64,000 nucleotides of DNA. Origin: Paenibacillus donghaensis (GTDB lineage Bacteria; Bacillota; Bacilli; Paenibacillales; Paenibacillaceae). Shown here piece by piece: positions 1 to 8,362 of this stretch. The stretch lies in the NCBI RefSeq assembly GCF_002192415.1, contig NZ_CP021780.1, positions 5,022,001-5,086,000 of the forward strand. Direction: 5' to 3'. The stretch's first letter is position 1. Each line of letters begins with the position of its first letter. A model generated the notes under the pieces. That model did not search any database. It saw only the letters and a list, made by a program, of their open reading frames with translations, and was not told the DNA's origin. Both the position numbers and the translations under genes were made by a program.

Positions 1-229
1 GCTCGTTATAAGAAATCTTTTCAATAATTCTTTTGATAACATCACTGTTAGAAGAGATCGTTTGATTCAATTGAGATATAATTTCTTTAAAATAATTTTC
101 ATTGTCTCGTTTTATGACTTCCGAAGCGCGAAAATAATTACTTACAATAATTACGATCATAAGAAAAACGATAATTGATGCTAAAAAAGACAACTGAAAA
201 ATGATTGGAAGTTTCTTTAAAAAAGACAT
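1..229 (-). CDS. N-terminus of a membrane sensor protein, probably YesM-type kinase (partial)
   Basis: This reading frame starts at 229 and is open to the left edge, so only about 76 residues are visible. It begins MSFLKKLPIIFQLSF, followed by one strong membrane segment (about residues 9-30, rich in I, V, F, L) and then a charged, Asn/Gln-rich stretch expected to lie outside the cell. A good binding site (AGGGAGA) sits 9 bases before the ATG. A short cytoplasmic lead, one TM helix and an extracytoplasmic region is how YesM-type histidine kinases and membrane-bound AraC regulators begin, and this window has several of these. No catalytic domain is visible, so the class is inferred. Confidence 0.55.
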   Translation of the reverse strand, partial: MSFLKKLPIIFQLSFLASIIVFLMIVIIVSNYFRASEVIKRDNENYFKEIISQLNQTISSNSDVIKRIIEKISYNE

Positions 230-721
230 GCCACTATCTCCCTTGTTTTTACAAAGTCTTTTTATTGTCATTATCACATTATTTCTATTTTACTACAGTC
301 TTATGAGAATAAAATGCAAAAGAATGTTTTAAGCATCTTTTTGATATACAAAAAAGCAGGGTAATCTTGGGTATGACTCTGCCAACAACACTCCTTGCCA
401 CATATGATGGATATAGGATTATTTACTTACTGTCAGCTTATAATACATCATTCCCCGAAACTGATAATTTCGCTCAAATAAAATCGGGATAACATTAATA
501 TTATCATCTGCTAATATTAATGTAATAGCAACAACTTGTACTATATTATCATGCTTGAAATGGAGCAACTAGAGCGGATTCTGGTCGAAATGAGAGCGAA
601 ACATCTGATATATACCCACTTTCGGTCAATCCCGCCCCTAGAGTTAATCGTGTACGGTTCAACAATCTTTCGTTGCTTGATACCATTCTTTTTTCAAGGT
701 CGACTACCCAATACCCATTGT
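230..721. other. intergenic region, no supported gene
   Basis: AT-rich sequence between the partial sensor gene and the group II intron remnant. The only open frames are short, lack binding sites and resemble nothing recognised. The one clear structure is the inverted repeat at 492-523. Confidence 0.5.
492..523. repeat. perfect 12 bp inverted repeat
   Basis: The arms ACATTAATATTA and TAATATTAATGT are exact reverse complements separated by 8 bases. The repeat is AT-only apart from one base per arm and has no T-run, so it is a poor terminator. It could be an operator or a mobile-element end. Function unknown. Confidence 0.5.
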
Positions 722-1219
722 GGTTACAGGCTTTTCGGATTCGCACAGTTCATATTTCGCACCTCGTTTCGGACGAAATCCTAAGGATACTGCTTCAAAG
801 ATGGGTTCAATTACGAGTTTGGTTACCATTTATATGACTCGGCCGCGCACGCTTGATATGCCCAGCAGTCTTTGCTTCCCATCTTTCTTTGGGACATAGT
901 GCGACCGTACGGGCTGCGGATGGTAGTTGCCTTCTTTCAATTCTCGTTTGCAGTCCTTGAGGAATCTTGTTTCTCCTTGTTCCTCGATTTCTGCGAGCGT
1001 CATGGCACCTACTCCTGCAGCTCCCTTGTTTACTTTCACCCGTTTCGAGGCTTCGCACAGCACATCACAGCGGTAGACTTTGTCGACCAGGGCATGGCAT
1101 TTACGCTTGTTGTTCTCCTTGGCCGCATGACCTGGCTTTTCTTGGAGTTGTTGAACTTTTTTCCTTGGGTGTCGAAAGTCGGTTGGCCATTCACTCACTC
1201 GTACCTCCTCCAAAAGCAT
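722..1219 (-). pseudogene. ltrA: group II intron reverse transcriptase/maturase, degenerate N-terminal part
   Basis: The translation from 1219 downward carries the opening blocks of a group II intron reverse transcriptase: NKGAAGVGAMT, then LKEGNYHPQPVR, then PKKDGKQRLLGI. The frame meets a TAA at 830-832 where the family has Gln after 'DRVI', then continues in frame as MVTKLVIEPIFEA and GFRPKRGAKYE, which are the next conserved RT blocks. About five residues between 'EPIFEA' and 'GFRPKR' are missing, and the catalytic YADD region and maturase domain are absent. The gene is therefore dead. The family mobilises intron RNA by target-primed reverse transcription. Confidence 0.85.
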
Positions 1220-1550
1220 AAAAAAAGCAGGCTTCTTCCCTAAGATTATGTTGTCGTTAGGTTCTTCGCTTCTATATGCCCCTGGGACTCCTTCCTACAG
1301 ACGGTTCATTTCATCTTCTGGACTTATAGAGCTATTTACGGATTTCTATAAAAAGGCCCGTGTGGGGGCTCTCCAGTTCACTGCATTATCTTTTGACCCA
1401 TGACGTTCCATCTACGTGAAGGATTCTTCACTGTCATTCCAAATTCTGTACAGCCCCACTACCAACAGTGTAAGATAAATGGGAAGTAGCTTATAATTCT
1501 GGGATACTCCCCTTCCTTACTAATAGGATATTTAGTCTAAGGTATTAACA
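1220..1550 (-). mobile_element. probable leftover group II intron RNA region upstream of the RT remnant
   Basis: Non-coding, GC-richer sequence immediately 5' of the reverse transcriptase remnant on the same strand. It is where the intron's 5' ribozyme domains should lie. I could not identify the conserved 5' end or domain boundaries, so the extent is approximate. Confidence 0.35.
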
Positions 1551-1580
1551 AAGGAGGCTGCCTAATTGACAGCCTCCCTT
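1551..1580 (-). terminator. hairpin terminator downstream of the 1708-2262 gene
   Basis: The arms GGAGGCTG and CAGCCTCC (1553-1560 and 1570-1577) form a perfect 8 bp GC-rich stem with a 9-base loop. On the minus strand it is followed by a short T-rich stretch. It lies about 130 bases past the stop of the minus-strand gene. Confidence 0.6.
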
Positions 1581-1707
1581 GTTATGAAATATTTCAATAA
1601 TTTTGGGTTCGGCCACTGCTTCATTCATAATTTTTCTGTCCAATCAAAAATAATTGCCTGAATCTTTAAACATTGCAGTTACCATTTGCTCATCAACAGA
1701 GTACAAT

Positions 1708-2262
1708 TCATTTTGTCAGCAGTTTATTCCCTTTTCCACAAATTTCATGAATTTCATCGTATTTTTGCTCAATCAGCGGCTCGATTTTTTTCGTTTTTTT
1801 GCGTACCATTTCTTTATAGACAAAGGGTGGAAGTAGCCAACCTATAAATGCAGGAATCGCTAAAATGATACACAGCAAGATCATAGGCGAATCGTTTGAA
1901 ACAGCAAATACCGAACCCGCCATAAAGGCCGTACCAATAATCGCAATGATCAATGCGTACATGGTAGCGAAAGAGGTTTTGGATTTCTCCATTGTAGCGA
2001 TTTCACTCATGCAGGCTTCAAAATGGCGTTGCAGGCGAGTCAACTCTGTCTTATTCAGAATTTTCCGGTCTCGCTTGAGCTTTATCGTAACTTTGCCCAT
2101 TTGGCTTTTGCTCATATAGTTGGAGGGCTTTACCTTTTCATCCAGGACCCATCCGAAATTCATGTAACCGTCAATATACATGGATGTTTTTTCCTGGTCT
2201 GTCGTCACTTCTTTATAATCATAACCGACAAAACTATTTCCGCTCCGTGTAACTTCATTCAT
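1708..2262 (-). CDS. two-TM membrane protein, paralog 1 of a four-member family
   Basis: Function unknown. About 184 residues. The start is taken at the ATG at 2262, because AAAGGAG lies 8 bases before it; a longer frame from 2283 would read through that binding site. The N-terminal half is soluble with FVGYDYKEV, YIDGYMNFGW and KRDRKILNKTEL. A coiled-coil-like stretch (LQRHFEACMSEIATMEKSK) follows, then two membrane segments (GTAFMAGSVFA and AIPAFIGWLLPP), and a charged tail KKTKKIEPLIEQKYDEI. The same order and motifs occur in the genes at 5860, 23251 and 23936. It has its own 11-bp phased repeat promoter (2298-2330) and lies beside the two-component system. I know of no assigned function for the family. 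Confidence 0.85.
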   Translation of the reverse strand: MNEVTRSGNSFVGYDYKEVTTDQEKTSMYIDGYMNFGWVLDEKVKPSNYMSKSQMGKVTIKLKRDRKILNKTELTRLQRHFEACMSEIATMEKSKTSFATMYALIIAIIGTAFMAGSVFAVSNDSPMILLCIILAIPAFIGWLLPPFVYKEMVRKKTKKIEPLIEQKYDEIHEICGKGNKLLTK

Positions 2263-2297
2263 AAGATCAACTCCTTTACGCACTTAAGAGTAACATG

Positions 2298-2330
2298 CAA
2301 ATGTTGCGGGATTGCTTGAAAAATGTTTAT
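2298..2330 (-). promoter_or_regulatory. 11-bp phased direct repeats (box A)
   Basis: Read on the minus strand: ATAAAC-N5-TCAAGC-N5-CGCAAC, with hexamers at 2325, 2314 and 2303, exactly 11 bp apart. The box lies 36-68 bases before the start of the 1708-2262 gene. This is the spacing bound head-to-tail by OmpR-family regulators. Confidence 0.7.
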
Positions 2331-2336
2331 AAGGCA

Positions 2337-3413
2337 TTAATCCTCAATTGCAGTTTTATCTCGGACAGGAATACGCACCGTAAAGGTTGTTTTTTCTGAA
2401 GGAACGCTTGTCACCGTGATGCTGCCGCCTATGAGCTGTAGAATACGCAAAACAAGAGCGAGTCCCAATCCGTTGCCTTCTGTGGAATGGGAGGTGTCGC
2501 CCTGGTAAAACTTATCGAAAATATGCTTCATGGTGTCTTCGCTCATCCCGCAGCCCGTATCGGAAATGGAGACTATCACTTCCTCATCCGTAGAACTTTG
2601 TTTCATTATAACTGTGCCACCAGGCTCAGTAAACTTGATAGCATTGGAGAGAAGATTAGTCCATATAATCTCCAGAAGGCTGGCATCCGTCTCAATAGTA
2701 GCACGATCCTCAACGTCAGCGACAAATTCAATATCCTTTTTCATCCATAACTCCTCAAACCACAGAGCGCATTCACATAGCTGTGCGCACAGATCGTATG
2801 GTTCCGAAATCGGCTGTAAGTTTTGCTTCTCCAGCTTATTAAGCTTAAGAATGTTAGTGATCAGCTGGCTTAGCCTTGAGGAAGAGTCCAGAATGGTATC
2901 AATATAGCCTTCTCTTTGCTCGGGAGTGAGCTTTTCATTCTTTAGTGCTTCTGCATAATTTTGAATAATTGCCAGTGGAGTTTTGATTTCGTGGGACACA
3001 TTGGAAAAAAAATCAGTTTTAAGGGTTTCAATACTGCCGAGTTCCTCCACCATCACATTGAAATCCATGCAAATCGTATCCAGATAATCCATTTTATCCT
3101 TAAGATGTCTAGGAGGAATATAGACGGAGAAATCACCTCCTGCTACTTTTCGGGTGGCCATTGCAAATTCCTCCATCGGTTTATGATAGCGCCGAATGAA
3201 CTGATAGCCATTAAAAAGGGTAAATACAGCAGCGACAAATACCCAGTAAATCAGAACCGAAATTACATACGCGTGGGGGATGCTTGTAGCATCCACATAC
3301 TTTCCTAAAATTAGCATCTGCCCTGTAGTGAGCGCTCCCAACCCCAAAAAAGCAAGTACAAAGCTGTACAAGGGAAATATAGGGGCTTTAACTCTGGGGT
3401 CCTTTGGACTCAC
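2337..3413 (-). CDS. membrane sensor histidine kinase
   Basis: 358 residues. Two membrane segments (about 11-35 and 47-70) with a very short outer loop are followed by a HAMP-like linker (about 70-125). The dimerisation box is FFSNVSHEIKTPL, with phospho-acceptor His141. The ATP-binding domain has N-box LLSNAIKFTEPGG, G1 DTGCGM, F-box HIFDKFYQGD and G2 GNGLGLALV. All catalytic motifs are intact. The almost absent extracellular domain resembles the intramembrane-sensing kinases that respond to envelope damage or antimicrobial peptides in Bacillota; the actual signal is unknown. Its start overlaps the response regulator stop by 4 bases, so the two are translationally coupled. Confidence 0.93.
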   Translation of the reverse strand: MSPKDPRVKAPIFPLYSFVLAFLGLGALTTGQMLILGKYVDATSIPHAYVISVLIYWVFVAAVFTLFNGYQFIRRYHKPMEEFAMATRKVAGGDFSVYIPPRHLKDKMDYLDTICMDFNVMVEELGSIETLKTDFFSNVSHEIKTPLAIIQNYAEALKNEKLTPEQREGYIDTILDSSSRLSQLITNILKLNKLEKQNLQPISEPYDLCAQLCECALWFEELWMKKDIEFVADVEDRATIETDASLLEIIWTNLLSNAIKFTEPGGTVIMKQSSTDEEVIVSISDTGCGMSEDTMKHIFDKFYQGDTSHSTEGNGLGLALVLRILQLIGGSITVTSVPSEKTTFTVRIPVRDKTAIED

Positions 3414-4081
3414 AGTAACACCGCCTTATACCCCAAACCGCGCACCGTCACAATTTGAAAGCCAGTACATGACGAAAGCTTATCCCGTAGCTTTGTTACA
3501 TAAACATCTACAGCACGCAGGCTGGTCTCAGTGTCCACACCCCAAAATTCGTCCATGAGTTGTGCACGCGTAAAGGTTTTTTTTGGGTAAGAGAGCAACT
3601 TATACAGGATATTGAATTCTCTCAAGGTGAGGGGAATCTCCTCATCGTCGATGGACATAGTCATCGCATCTGCATCCATCGTAAGGTTGCCAACCGTCAT
3701 CTTGCGTTCCTCCATGATGTTAGCACGGCGCAGTAAAGCGCTAACCCGCATAATCAACTCATCCATGTTGATGGGTTTAACCATGTAATCATCAATACCG
3801 ATTTGAAAGCCCTTTTGCTTAGAAATGATGTCATCTTTGGCTGTCATGAAGAGAATGGGAATGTTCTTGTTTAGTTGACGCACGGTTTCGGCAAACTCAA
3901 ACCCGTCTATTTCCGGCATCATAATATCGGAAATAATTAAATCATACAAATTGTTATACATTAAGTCGTAAGCTTCACGTGGATTGAGGCAACCTTTGGC
4001 CTTGTAACCGCTATCGTTTAAATAGGTGCAGACAATTTGATTGAGCTTTACATCGTCCTCAACCACCAAAATATGAATCAT
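3410..4081 (-). CDS. OmpR-family response regulator
   Basis: 223 residues. The receiver domain (1-118) has the acidic pair E8/D9-D10, phospho-acceptor Asp52 in ISDIMMPEIDG, Thr80 and Lys102. A winged-helix DNA-binding domain (about 127-223) has LTLREFNILYKLL and the terminal VRGLGYKA. OmpR-type regulators bind as head-to-tail dimers to direct repeats about 11 bp apart. Such repeats lie 215 bases upstream of this gene and in front of eleven other transcription units here, so it is the natural candidate for the shared regulator and for autoregulation. That link is inference. It is the first gene of the regulator-kinase operon. Confidence 0.93.
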   Translation of the reverse strand: MIHILVVEDDVKLNQIVCTYLNDSGYKAKGCLNPREAYDLMYNNLYDLIISDIMMPEIDGFEFAETVRQLNKNIPILFMTAKDDIISKQKGFQIGIDDYMVKPINMDELIMRVSALLRRANIMEERKMTVGNLTMDADAMTMSIDDEEIPLTLREFNILYKLLSYPKKTFTRAQLMDEFWGVDTETSLRAVDVYVTKLRDKLSSCTGFQIVTVRGLGYKAVLL

Positions 4082-4295
4082 GCTTGTATCCCCCTCTTAG
4101 TTAGGTAAATCTAACGAATTTGCAATTGCTGCTTTGTTTCTCCTGAAGGAGTTCAACCTCTTTTTATAGCTTATCACTAAATCTCTAACTCAATGTGAAT
4201 AACCCTTAATGATTAATCCCCGCAATGTTCAAAGTTAGTTCCGTAAATGTATACGTATCAATACCAATTATTCTATTACATTTTAAGGATTGTAC

Positions 4296-4334
4296 ATTTA
4301 TAGTTTGTTTGAGTTTTGTTTGAAAATTATTAAT
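4296..4334 (-). promoter_or_regulatory. 11-bp phased direct repeats (box B) upstream of the two-component system
   Basis: Minus-strand hexamers TCAAAC (4318-4323), TCAAAC (4307-4312) and ATAAAT (4296-4301), with a weaker ATTAAT at 4329-4334, all in 11 bp steps. They lie in the leader of the regulator gene, implying a long 5' leader of about 200 bases or an additional promoter nearer the gene. Confidence 0.6.
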
Positions 4335-4857
4335 TACGAAATTCTGGATTAACACAATAGAAACAAATTTTTAAGCAAAATATAAACATCGCAGTCATAC
4401 AACCACTCTCATCCTAAGCATTACTATTGAACTTTGCAAGATGCAAAAATCATAACCATCAGGAGAAACTGAGCATGGAAAGTAACTATATAAAAACAAA
4501 GAGGATCAGGGCAAATTAATCTTAACCACTTTGCTGTGGGGGCATTACAAGCTCAGTCATCATATTTTTTATGAGTCAAGTGTCGGGTGTAATTGTTGGT
4601 TCACTCTTTATAGAGCTAAGTATTTCTACTATATTGATCCTGAAAACAAAAAAGCATACGTTGACCATGGCAATCCTTTTTATGGCGATTCTAACTTGCA
4701 TGGTTAACTATATTGTTGAACAGTTTACAGGTATTATTATTGCATCAATACATATGTATAATTTCTCTGTACCTGAATCAAGCTATTCTATTCAATTTTG
4801 GCAGCTTATACACTATTACATATACAGTAAATCAGTTTTCAAGCGTATCATATACAG
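4335..4857. other. intergenic region without a convincing gene
   Basis: AT-rich. An open frame at 4571-4966 (+) has no binding site and runs into the hairpin at 4858-4905 and into the gene on the other strand, so it is not accepted. A second, shorter plus-strand frame around 4600-4690 reads FYYIDPENKKAYVDHG and looks more protein-like, but it has no start and ends quickly. It may be a gene remnant. Confidence 0.4.
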
Positions 4858-4905
4858 AAAACAGGATGGTATAAGCAAAAGCACTCTGCTTACGCCGTCC
4901 TGTTT
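4858..4905 (-). terminator. long stem terminator downstream of the 4935-5285 gene
   Basis: A 19 bp stem with a few mismatches; the outer arms AAACAGGA and TCCTGTTT are perfect and the inner arms carry TAAGCA and TGCTTA. It lies 29 bases past the minus-strand stop. Confidence 0.65.
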
Positions 4906-4934
4906 CGTGTGCAATCTTTCATACAGAGGACTAG

Positions 4935-5285
4935 CTACTTCATTAGTTCATCGCTCAGTTTTATAATTCGGTCCGCGTACTTTTTCTTCCGACTACCGGT
5001 TATTAAGCCATACGCTGGATAAGACAATAGCGCAATGACCAATCCGGGAATCCCCATGGCAAGACCATTGTTCATGGCATCCCATACCATTATGTTGGAC
5101 ATCCCGGCACCAAGTAGCAGTGCGCCGGACGTACCTAGAACACCTGCTGCAATTTTCCCTGGGGCCTTCACCTTGCTGTCCAGCAGTTTGAGTTGCTTCA
5201 TTTTATCCTCTTCACGACTGAGATACTGCTTACGAATGTCATTGACCTTTGCCCTCTGGTTATTTGTAGTATTGTAATCGCTCAT
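4935..5285 (-). CDS. small two-TM membrane protein
   Basis: 116 residues, function unknown. A charged N-terminal half (NNQRAKVNDIRKQYLSREE, then KMKQLKLLDSKVKAPGK) with helical, coiled-coil character precedes two membrane segments: a Gly/Ala-rich one (about 46-68) and AMGIPGLVIALLSYPAYGLI (about 76-97). The tail is basic (GSRKKKYADRIIKLSDELMK). AAAGGAG lies 9 bases upstream of the ATG. It is monocistronic, preceded by its own phased-repeat box C and followed by a hairpin. I recall similar small proteins beside two-component systems in Clostridia, but can offer no tested function. Confidence 0.85.
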   Translation of the reverse strand: MSDYNTTNNQRAKVNDIRKQYLSREEDKMKQLKLLDSKVKAPGKIAAGVLGTSGALLLGAGMSNIMVWDAMNNGLAMGIPGLVIALLSYPAYGLITGSRKKKYADRIIKLSDELMK

Positions 5286-5347
5286 ACTAACAGCTCCTTT
5301 TTAACAGTTAATTTATAAAGTTGATGACATCATGATATAAGTCTTGT

Positions 5348-5375
5348 GTTTCTGTTTTGCTTGAAAAATGTATGA
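5348..5375 (-). promoter_or_regulatory. 11-bp phased direct repeats (box C)
   Basis: Minus-strand hexamers TCATAC (5370-5375), TCAAGC (5359-5364) and AGAAAC (5348-5353), 11 bp apart, 63-90 bases upstream of the 4935-5285 gene. Confidence 0.65.
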
Positions 5376-5417
5376 ATTCTGTTATTAATTCAGTTCAAAA
5401 TAGAGATTTCAAAACAA

Positions 5418-5447
5418 ACGCCGCCATCTTACGTGGGATGACGGCGT
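5418..5447. terminator. hairpin between divergent genes
   Basis: The arms ACGCCGCCATC and GATGACGGCGT pair with one mismatch, and a T-rich stretch follows on the plus strand. No gene ends here, so it may be a leftover terminator of a lost plus-strand gene. From 5448 to 5739 I see nothing else. Confidence 0.45.
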
Positions 5448-5739
5448 AACTTTAATAGTCTTTTTCTTACCTTGCCTTGTAAACAAAAATGGAAAGTATC
5501 CTGCCGATACGTGCCAGATGGCCATCTCAGTGAATTATTATTTTCTTTGATTGTATTCTGCTGATGCTGCTTTCTCTCTTCTATTTTATTCTTGTTTTTT
5601 TCACTTGCACTTTGCTCTACAGATAAAATATAGCTCTTTTCAATGATGCTTATTGTTCTGCGTCAGCTCAGAAAATTCCATATTCACTTTTATTATCATT
5701 AATCAAAAAATCTTCAAGGTCATTCAGATGGATTCTTTA

Positions 5740-5778
5740 ATTAATATTTCGCAAACACTTTGTAAGCAATTCATAAAT
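5740..5778 (+). promoter_or_regulatory. 11-bp phased direct repeats (box D)
   Basis: Hexamers ATTAAT (5740), GCAAAC (5751), GTAAGC (5762) and ATAAAT (5773), each 11 bp apart. A possible -10 (TATGAT, near 5792) follows, and the box lies 82-120 bases before the start of the 5860 gene. Confidence 0.7.
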
Positions 5779-5859
5779 ATCATGACAGTACTATGATCAT
5801 ATCAGGTAAAGCAGAAACGCCTTACCAAATTCGCTTTTTAAGACAAAGGAGAAAGAATC

Positions 5860-6393
5860 ATGAGTGAACTCACGAATAACGAAGATAATTTTGTGGGGTA
5901 TGAGTACAAAGATGTTACAGTAAAGCGCAAAATGGAGTCGGTGTATATTGACGGATATAATAATTTTGGCTGGTCGTTAGAAGGTACTTCGGCCCCAATA
6001 CAGAATGTTGGCCCCATAACCATGAAGTTCAAGCGGGATCGTAAGATCCGTAATAAAGTTGAATTGACCAGACTGCAACGCCAGTTTGATGCTACCGTTG
6101 CAGAAATTGAAACACTGGAAAACTCTAAAGTCATAGGTGCTTCTACCGTCGCCTATATTGTCGGTGTTCTTGGAACGGCATTTATGGCTGGATCTGTATT
6201 TGCTATTACAGATGACAGACTGGCTCTTTGTATCCTTTTGGCAATCCCCGGTTTCATTGGCTGGATCATTCCTTACCTTCTCTTCTGTAATATCAGTAAG
6301 AAAAAAACGAACAAGGTAGCACCTTTAATCGATCAGAAAAACGATGAGGTCTACGAGATATGTGAAAAGGCCAATGCTCTGCTGGCGAAGTAA
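5860..6393 (+). CDS. two-TM membrane protein, paralog 2 of a four-member family
   Basis: 177 residues, function unknown. It shares the order of motifs with the 1708-2262 protein: FVGYEYKDVTV, YIDGYNNFGW, KFKRDRKIRNKVEL, LQRQFDA, a first TM with GTAFMAGSVFA, a second with AIPGFIGWIIPYL, and KTNKVAPLIDQKNDEV near the end. AAAGGAG lies 8 bases before the ATG. It is the first gene of an operon that, by comparison with the copy at 23936-24960, continued into a tiny membrane peptide and a multi-TM gene. An IS110 element now separates it from them. Confidence 0.88.
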   Translation: MSELTNNEDNFVGYEYKDVTVKRKMESVYIDGYNNFGWSLEGTSAPIQNVGPITMKFKRDRKIRNKVELTRLQRQFDATVAEIETLENSKVIGASTVAYIVGVLGTAFMAGSVFAITDDRLALCILLAIPGFIGWIIPYLLFCNISKKKTNKVAPLIDQKNDEVYEICEKANALLAK

Positions 6394-6546
6394 CTCGCTG
6401 AATCAGAATTAATATAACACTATCTAAAACTTGAAAGGAGCCATTCCTGTAATGAATTAAATTGAGGTTTGAAAGAAAAAAGCGCCAACTGTATACTGGG
6501 AAACGTTCCGTCCAAAGAACAAATTCCAGCGCAGGAGGCACTCAAC

Positions 6547-7842
6547 ATGAAGTATAAACAATCGAAGAAACAGAATCAACGGATTACACGAATTTCTGAC
6601 AAGACCCTTGTCGTAGGCGCAGACATTGCTAAAGAAACCCACGTGGCCCGTGCCATCGACTTTCGGGGCATTGAACTGGGAAAGGACTGTGTGTTCTCCA
6701 ATACCCGTACCGGGCTGGAACAACTGGTTCAGTGGATGAAGGAGCTTCAGCAGGAGCATGCCAAGACTGACGTCCTCTTTGGCATTGAGCCTACCGGACA
6801 CTACTGGTTTAATCTGGCCGAATACTTGGGACAGCAAGGGATTCCTTTGGTCATCGTCAATCCGCATCATGTACACAAAAGCAAAGAACTGGAAGACAAC
6901 TCACCGACGAAAAACGACTATAAGGATGCAAAAGTCATTGCCGATTTAGTGCGTAACGGGAAGTACAGCGAACCGAAACTGCCGACGAACCTCTATGCAG
7001 ATCTGCGGATTCTCATGAATCTTCGCGAGAAAATCATGGTGAACCTCGGGCAGGTACAAAGACGAATGCAGAACTGGCAGGATCGATTTTTCCCGGAGTA
7101 TACAAAGGTTTTTAAAGACTGGGAGGGGAAAGCCTCCCTTATTACGTTAAGCGAGTTTCCGACGCCAGAAGAGATCGTAGCGCTCGGTACAGAGGCCATT
7201 GTGAAGCGATGGAAGAAAGACGTGAAGCGCGCCGTAGGGACGAAACGAGCGGAGCAACTGGTCGAAACTGCAAGAAGATCCATCGGGCTTACCGAAGGAC
7301 TTCCCGCAGCCAAAATAGAGATTAAAACGCTTCTGGAGCAGTACGAAATGTTCGCCAGACAACTCGAAGAGATTCTGGTCGAGGTGGAACGTCTACTTGC
7401 ACAAATTCCGGGAACGAAGGAGATGCTCACTGTGCCGGGTGTGGCCGTAGTCACCTTGGCGGGGTTCCTTGCAGAAGTAGGGGACCTAAGCAGTTACGAG
7501 CACGGACAGCAGATCATACGGCTGGCCGGACTGAATCTCAAAGAAAACAGTTCAGGAAAGAAAAAAGGCAAGTCCAGCATTACCAAACGTGGACGTGCAA
7601 GGCTAAGAGCCCTGCTGTTCCGGGCGGTCATGCCCATGGTAGCGAAGAACGCGGAGTTCAAGGCGCTGCACCAGTACTTTACGACACGAAGTCAGAATCC
7701 ATTGAAGAAAAAGCAATCCCTTGTGGCGTTATGCGGAAAACTTATACGCGTCCTGCATACACTCGGTACGAAGCGAATTCCGTACGACGCTAACGACGTG
7801 TTAGGGCCGGTACGTCTGGCCCAGCTACAGATGGCAGCTTAA
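6547..7842 (+). CDS. IS110-family transposase
   Basis: About 431 residues. The start at 6547 is chosen because GCAGGAGG lies 8 bases upstream; an in-frame start at 6469 has no binding site. The N-terminal RuvC-like DEDD domain shows VGADIAKETHVARAID, FGIEPTGHYWF and KNDYKDAKVIADLV with the acidic residues in place. The C-terminal domain contains IPGTKEMLTVPGVAVVTLAGFLAE and GKSSITKRGRARLRALLFRA, typical of the transposase_20 domain with its serine/helix-hairpin-helix region. The gene appears intact. This family recombines DNA guided by a structured RNA encoded in the element's non-coding flank. Confidence 0.93.
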   Translation: MKYKQSKKQNQRITRISDKTLVVGADIAKETHVARAIDFRGIELGKDCVFSNTRTGLEQLVQWMKELQQEHAKTDVLFGIEPTGHYWFNLAEYLGQQGIPLVIVNPHHVHKSKELEDNSPTKNDYKDAKVIADLVRNGKYSEPKLPTNLYADLRILMNLREKIMVNLGQVQRRMQNWQDRFFPEYTKVFKDWEGKASLITLSEFPTPEEIVALGTEAIVKRWKKDVKRAVGTKRAEQLVETARRSIGLTEGLPAAKIEIKTLLEQYEMFARQLEEILVEVERLLAQIPGTKEMLTVPGVAVVTLAGFLAEVGDLSSYEHGQQIIRLAGLNLKENSSGKKKGKSSITKRGRARLRALLFRAVMPMVAKNAEFKALHQYFTTRSQNPLKKKQSLVALCGKLIRVLHTLGTKRIPYDANDVLGPVRLAQLQMAA

Positions 7843-8160
7843 GAAAAGACCAGACTCTTTTTGCTCATTGAAGTAGGAATCACCAAAGACAAAAGAAGCA
7901 CGGAGCAGCCGCAGGAATCAATTCCATAAGGGCAACGACCCTGTAAAGGAGCAAGAAACGGCGTCCACCTCTTGAGAGGCAGAACGAAGGAATGTAAGGG
8001 CAAAGACCCCGCGTGACATGGGAGGGTAAGCCGTCAAGAGACAGGTGTGGATATCCAAAGTGCGATTACAGAATGTATCTTTGGGTTGGGGATAACTCCC
8101 CCACTCTCTATTCCCGCCACCGGCTCTTCCAGAAAATAATGTCATCCTTACATGACTATT
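7843..8160 (+). ncRNA. candidate guide (bridge/seek) RNA region of the IS110-family element
   Basis: About 300 bases of GC-richer, structured, non-coding DNA follow the transposase stop, with several short self-complementary stretches such as AGGGCAACGACCCT and CACCTCTTGAGAGG. In IS1111-group relatives the guide RNA lies downstream of the transposase; in the IS110 group it lies upstream. The long right flank therefore suggests an IS1111-like arrangement. This is inferred from position and foldability only. Confidence 0.4.
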
Positions 8161-8248
8161 CCAACTCTCAATCTGTCAATGAATGAAAACCTGAGAACGA
8201 GTGAGCAAACAAGAGAAAATATTAATTTATAGTGGGAGGTGTAAGAGA

Positions 8249-8332
8249 ATGAAAACCGCAATTATCGTTGTTATTATCGTTGTAGTGATTGCTGTAGTTA
8301 TCGGTGTTGCCATTAAGGGCAAGCGCAAATAA
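8249..8332 (+). CDS. 27-residue single-TM peptide, copy 1
   Basis: The ATG at 8249 follows GGGAGGTG at good spacing and encodes MKTAIIVVIIVVVIAV, continuing as a Val/Ile helix and ending IKGKRK. It is essentially one hydrophobic helix with a basic cytoplasmic tail. Near-identical peptides are encoded at 11822, 24515 and, more distantly, 34810 (minus). Third-position changes between copies keep the protein sequence, which supports translation. Before the IS110 insertion it would have followed the 5860-6393 gene in one operon. Function unknown; it is too short for standard gene callers. Confidence 0.75.
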   Translation: MKTAIIVVIIVVVIAVVIGVAIKGKRK

Positions 8333-8362
8333 AATACTTTAACTGGAAAGGAGGAGATATAC

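Larger units (their letters stand above)
6441..8230 (+). mobile_element. IS110-family insertion sequence (approximate limits)
   Basis: The limits are inferred by comparing this locus with the uninterrupted paralogous leaders at 11767-11822 and 24470-24515. Sequence up to about 6440 (ending GAAAGGAG) matches the leader of the 11822 gene, and sequence after about 8230 resumes it. IS110 elements lack conventional terminal inverted repeats and usually make no target duplication, so exact ends cannot be read here. The element has about 105 bases of left non-coding DNA and nearly 390 bases on the right. Confidence 0.65.

Noticed and set aside
549..746. Minus-strand frame of 65 codons after the RT remnant
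   Set aside because: No recognisable homology, no binding site, and it overlaps the degenerate RT in another frame.
872..1243. Plus-strand frames opposite the reverse transcriptase remnant
   Set aside because: They are the complement of a recognisable group II intron reverse transcriptase and show no family features of their own.
4571..4966. Open frame of 131 codons on the plus strand
   Set aside because: No binding site, very AT-rich random-looking composition, and its end runs through a terminator hairpin and into the opposite-strand gene at 4935-5285.
7918..8145. Minus-strand frame inside the IS110 right flank
   Set aside because: The region is structured non-coding IS sequence; the frame has no binding site or family motif.
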